64,000 nucleotides of DNA, taken from the NCBI RefSeq assembly GCF_013520985.1, contig NZ_JACDTY010000007.1, positions 124,001 to 188,000 of the forward strand, in the 5' to 3' direction. The first letter of the stretch is position 1, and each line of letters starts with the position of its first letter. Origin of the DNA: Mesorhizobium neociceri (GTDB lineage: Bacteria > Pseudomonadota > Alphaproteobacteria > Rhizobiales > Rhizobiaceae). The notes under the pieces are model-generated. The model saw only the letters and a program-made list of their open reading frames with translations, did no database searches and was not told where the DNA came from. The translations under genes and the position numbers were made by a program. Of the stretch, positions 57,973-64,000 are shown one piece after another.

Positions 57973-58749
57973 ATGCGCATTGCCGTTCTCGCCGACATCC
58001 ATGGCAACGTCCTGGCGCTGGAGGCCGTGCTCGCCGATCTCGAGAGGCGCGGCGGCGCCGATCTCACCATCAATCTCGGCGATTGCGTCTCCGGCCCGCT
58101 GTGGCCGCGCGAGACATTCGAGCGGCTCGAAGCGCTCGACCTGCCGACGGTGCGCGGCAACCATGACCGCCGCGTCGCTGTCGATCCGGCCGACGACACG
58201 ATGTGGGCTTCCGACCGCTATGCGCAGGAGCGGCTGACATCCGCGCAGCGCGAGGCCCTGTTCGCCCTGCCCTTCATGTTGGAGATCATTCCGGGCGTGG
58301 TCGCTTTTCATGCCCGGCCCGACCATGACGAGAAATATCTGCTCGATGCGATCGTCGATGGCCAACTGGTGCGCGCGCCGCTTGCGGCTATCCAGCGGCG
58401 GCTGAAGCCGCTCGACCCCGCCTGCCGCATCGTGCTGTGCGGTCACAGCCATCGCCCGGAGCTGATCCGCATTCCCGGCGGCCCTGTCCTCTTCAACCCC
58501 GGCAGCGTCGGCGCTCCCGCCTATGACGACGACACACCGCCGGCGCATGTTTCGGAGCAAGGCAGCCCGCATGCGCGCTACGGCATCGTCACCTTGGGTG
58601 GCGAAGGATCCGACCGTTTCGAGACCATCGCCGTTGACTACGACCACGAAGCGGCGGCCAGGCAGGCCGAACAGGCGGGACGGCCGGAATGGGCGCATGC
58701 GCTGCGAACCGGCTTCATGCCCAAACCCGCTTGGCAAGGCTCCGCTTGA
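57973..58749 (+). CDS. metallophosphoesterase, YfcE/MJ0936-like
   Basis: This 258-residue protein has the calcineurin-like motifs: LADIHGN, NLGDCVSGP, VRGNHDRR and CGHSHRPEL, followed by FNPGSVGAP. These bind two metals and cleave phosphodiesters. AAGGAG lies 8 bases before the ATG. The substrate is unknown. Confidence 0.88.
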   Translation: MRIAVLADIHGNVLALEAVLADLERRGGADLTINLGDCVSGPLWPRETFERLEALDLPTVRGNHDRRVAVDPADDTMWASDRYAQERLTSAQREALFALPFMLEIIPGVVAFHARPDHDEKYLLDAIVDGQLVRAPLAAIQRRLKPLDPACRIVLCGHSHRPELIRIPGGPVLFNPGSVGAPAYDDDTPPAHVSEQGSPHARYGIVTLGGEGSDRFETIAVDYDHEAAARQAEQAGRPEWAHALRTGFMPKPAWQGSA

Positions 58750-58889
58750 CCGCGCAGCCGTGCCCTGCTTCCGCCTCCCGCCACCAAAGATCGGACGCAT
58801 TTCGGACTTACATGGCGCAGCATCGTCCCTTATAAACCGCCTCGGCATGCGGCAGGACCTGTCGCGGCAAAGGTATCAGCGCACGGCCA

Positions 58890-59816
58890 ATGATGAGGCG
58901 CATAGTTACGCTCCGAACAAGTCTGCATGCGCTGATTGCCGTTCCGCTGCTGACGGCGGCGTGGCTGGCTGCTATCCCGGCCCACGCCGAAGATGCGCCC
59001 TTCATCTCCATCGTCACCGGGCTTGCCCCCGACGATCTGCTCAACATCCGCGCCAAGCCATCGCCGCTCGGCAAGACCGAGGCGCGGGTGGCTGCCGGTG
59101 CGAGCGTGCGCAACCTCGGCTGCAACGACATTGACGGACATCCCTGGTGCAAGATTGTCTCAGACAATCCCGCCGTCACCGGCTGGGCGCCGGCGCGCTA
59201 TCTCGTTCCGGTCAATCCGGCGACAGTGCCCGAATCCGACCAATCGGCGGACGCGCCCGCTGTCGCCAGTGCCAGCCAGACACCGGACGACACGACGCCA
59301 CAAGCAGGCCAGACACCAGATGCCGTCGGCGGAGCGGCGGCGCCGGCCGCCGAAGCTGCGATGCCGTCCCCTCCGGCTGCGTCTGCGCCGGCTGCCCCTA
59401 CCGCACCGCCGCCCGACCTCAAGGCGCGGCTCGGCGAGGATGCGCCGGCCGATCGCGGCGCGCCGAAATCCGCCGACGCCATCGGCAGGACCGCCATGGA
59501 TGACGCCTATGGCCTGGCCTTCGCGGCGGTCGAGCCATCCGCTTTCCCGCCCGCCCCGGGCGTCCCCTGCGCCCGCCATGTCGGCGAGCCGATGACCCAG
59601 TGCCAGATAAGCGTCGCCCATACCGGCGGCGACAGCGCCGTGACCGTGACTTGGCCGGACGGCGGCGCGCGCATCATCAGCTTTCATGGCGGCCTGCCTG
59701 TCGGCTCGGACTCTCCCGACGAATTCCGCTTCACCCGCGAGGGCAGCTTGAACATGATCCGTATCGGCGCCTCCGAGCGCTTCGAGATTACCGACGCCGT
59801 GGCGACCGGAGGTTAG
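58890..59816 (+). CDS. exported protein with SH3-like domain and Pro/Ala-rich linker
   Basis: This 308-residue protein has a signal peptide (LHALIAVPLLTAAWLAAIPA, cleavage after AHA near 33) and a bacterial SH3 region: LNIRAKPSPLGKTEARVAAG, with CNDIDGHPWCKI and VTGWAPARYL. A Pro/Ala/Asp-rich linker covers about 115-185. A C-terminal beta domain begins near 215 with CARHVGEPMTQC. It probably binds the cell wall in the periplasm. Confidence 0.8.
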   Translation: MMRRIVTLRTSLHALIAVPLLTAAWLAAIPAHAEDAPFISIVTGLAPDDLLNIRAKPSPLGKTEARVAAGASVRNLGCNDIDGHPWCKIVSDNPAVTGWAPARYLVPVNPATVPESDQSADAPAVASASQTPDDTTPQAGQTPDAVGGAAAPAAEAAMPSPPAASAPAAPTAPPPDLKARLGEDAPADRGAPKSADAIGRTAMDDAYGLAFAAVEPSAFPPAPGVPCARHVGEPMTQCQISVAHTGGDSAVTVTWPDGGARIISFHGGLPVGSDSPDEFRFTREGSLNMIRIGASERFEITDAVATGG

Positions 59817-59842
59817 CTTGAGCCTCGAACGCCGGCGGGACA

Positions 59843-60000
59843 GCACCCCCCTCTGTCCTGCCGGACATCTCCCCCTCAAGGGGGGAGATTGGCAGCTTTG
59901 ACGCTGGCTCCTCTTTTCACCATGAAAATTGGCGAAAGCCGAATTGACATCCAATCTCCCCCCTTGAGGGGGAGATGCCCGGCAGGGCAGAGGGGGGTGC
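59843..60000. repeat. pair of inverted ~50-bp intergenic repeats upstream of carB
   Basis: The left arm 59843-59892 (GCACCCCCCTCTGTCCTGCC..., AGGGGGGAGATTGG) and right arm 59951-60000 (CCAATCTCCCCCCTTGAGGG..., AGAGGGGGGTGC) are near-perfect reverse complements, with a 58-bp spacer. I recall this as another common Mesorhizobium element. It could end the SH3 gene transcript before carB. Confidence 0.75.
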
Positions 60001-60121
60001 GACGGATCACAGCGCTTGAGTGTTGGAACCCCCACAATCCCGCATTTTCGGGGTTACATCTCCCAAAACTCTTCCCTATAAGGCCCTCCTAGCCTGATAC
60101 CAGAATCGCAAGCACAACCGG

Positions 60122-60145
60122 CCGGGTCTTCCCGTCCCGGTTTTT
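60122..60145 (+). terminator. terminator-like hairpin in the carB leader
   Basis: CCGGG (60122-60126) pairs with CCCGG (60136-60140) and is followed by five T. It lies 34 bases before the carB ATG. It may attenuate carB or end upstream transcripts. TATAAG near 60078 is a possible -10 element upstream. Confidence 0.5.
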
Positions 60146-60179
60146 CGTGCAAGCCGCTCGCCGAACGGAACTCACAACG

Positions 60180-63683
<3,504 letters not shown>

Positions 63684-63708
63684 ATGGGTACGTATCGAGC
63701 TATCCAAG

Positions 63709-64000
63709 TTATGAGTCCGCGATGACTTTCGAAAATCCAGCATGCTGATCGGCAGCCTTTCCAGCATAAAGTAAGGCACCTACTGCCTTAGCGACCGCTG
63801 GCAGGAAGGTATCTTCGGAGAAATTTTCCGACAGACTGCTCGGCGTCACCTGCGTCGAAACCAAAGACAAAACATGATCGACAACTGGACCCCACATTGC
63901 AGTTAGGTCGACGAGCGAACTATTCTTGGCTTGAGCTACATCGGGCTGGAAAGCCACGGTGAGAGGGTCGACCTTCTTCAACGTGATAGATTCCAACACT
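63709..64000 (-). CDS. unrecognised protein, 3' part only (gene runs off the window)
   Basis: The last ~96 residues end HAGFSKVIADS. The sequence contains SLVDLTAMWGPVVDHVLSLV and LPAVAKAVGALLYAGKAADQ. No family was recognised. The region is less GC-rich than carB next to it, suggesting the edge of an accessory segment. The true start lies beyond 64000. Confidence 0.6.
   Translation of the reverse strand, partial: VLESITLKKVDPLTVAFQPDVAQAKNSSLVDLTAMWGPVVDHVLSLVSTQVTPSSLSENFSEDTFLPAVAKAVGALLYAGKAADQHAGFSKVIADS

Overview
The window looks like chromosome from a Mesorhizobium-type alphaproteobacterium (Rhizobiales). It is GC-rich and gene-dense. carA and carB are separate, and dnaG-rpoD sit together. 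The BP26/Omp28-like SIMPL protein, RcnB, HlyU, MntR/MntH and DCC-type small proteins fit, and so do several families of intergenic palindromic repeats typical of rhizobial genomes. No replicon origin, rRNA, CRISPR array, intact insertion sequence or prophage was seen. Assignments rest on motif recognition and recalled families, not on database searches.

Layout. 1-5.2 kb: a tRNA with anticodon CAT (probably tRNA-Ile2), a periplasmic SIMPL protein, a small exported protein followed by five tandem covarying hairpins, YcgN, and a repeat-rich OmpA-family protein. 5.4-12.9 kb: an HSDL2-like SDR; a LuxR-type regulator with a catalytically dead trypsin/PDZ protein, divergent from an intact leaderless HtrA-like protease; an arginase-family hydrolase; VOC/TetR and LysR/AzoR divergent pairs. 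13.0-16.1 kb: a bacterial RNA-repair locus, with hen1 intact and pnkp broken by a frame-shifting internal deletion. 16.1-24.7 kb: a sugar (probably amino-sugar) cluster with a ROK regulator, SIS protein and BadF/NagK-type kinase, divergent from an ABC transporter operon that includes a BKACE-family enzyme. The 3' half of hlyU lies at both ends of this cluster as direct repeats.

24.7-31.4 kb: HlyU, PadR, small accessory proteins and a sulfotransferase, then a lower-GC pair encoding an intact trypsin-like protease and a trypsin-like pseudoprotease with extra helical regions. I consider this pair the best candidate for an undescribed conflict or signalling system. Next to it is a YDSCPG-motif protein placed between the true rpoD 3' end and a second, degenerate copy of that end. 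31.4-36 kb: rpoD and dnaG. 36-48 kb: RcnB, Na/Pi cotransporter, MFS exporters, GatB/YqeY, carA, a zinc metallopeptidase and a secreted protein with a CxxCH motif. 48-60 kb: MntR/MntH and several regulator/target pairs with visible operators (MarR/SDR, ArsR/MFS, LysR/LysE), a deaminase, a metallophosphoesterase and an SH3-type exported protein. 60.2-63.7 kb: carB behind a terminator-like hairpin. The last 0.3 kb is the 3' end of an unrecognised lower-GC gene.

Two themes recur. Active/inactive trypsin-fold pairs occur twice (7.1-9.1 kb and 28.2-30.8 kb). Accessory clusters flanked by a duplicated 3' end of a neighbouring core gene also occur twice (hlyU and rpoD), suggesting acquisition by recombination at conserved gene ends.
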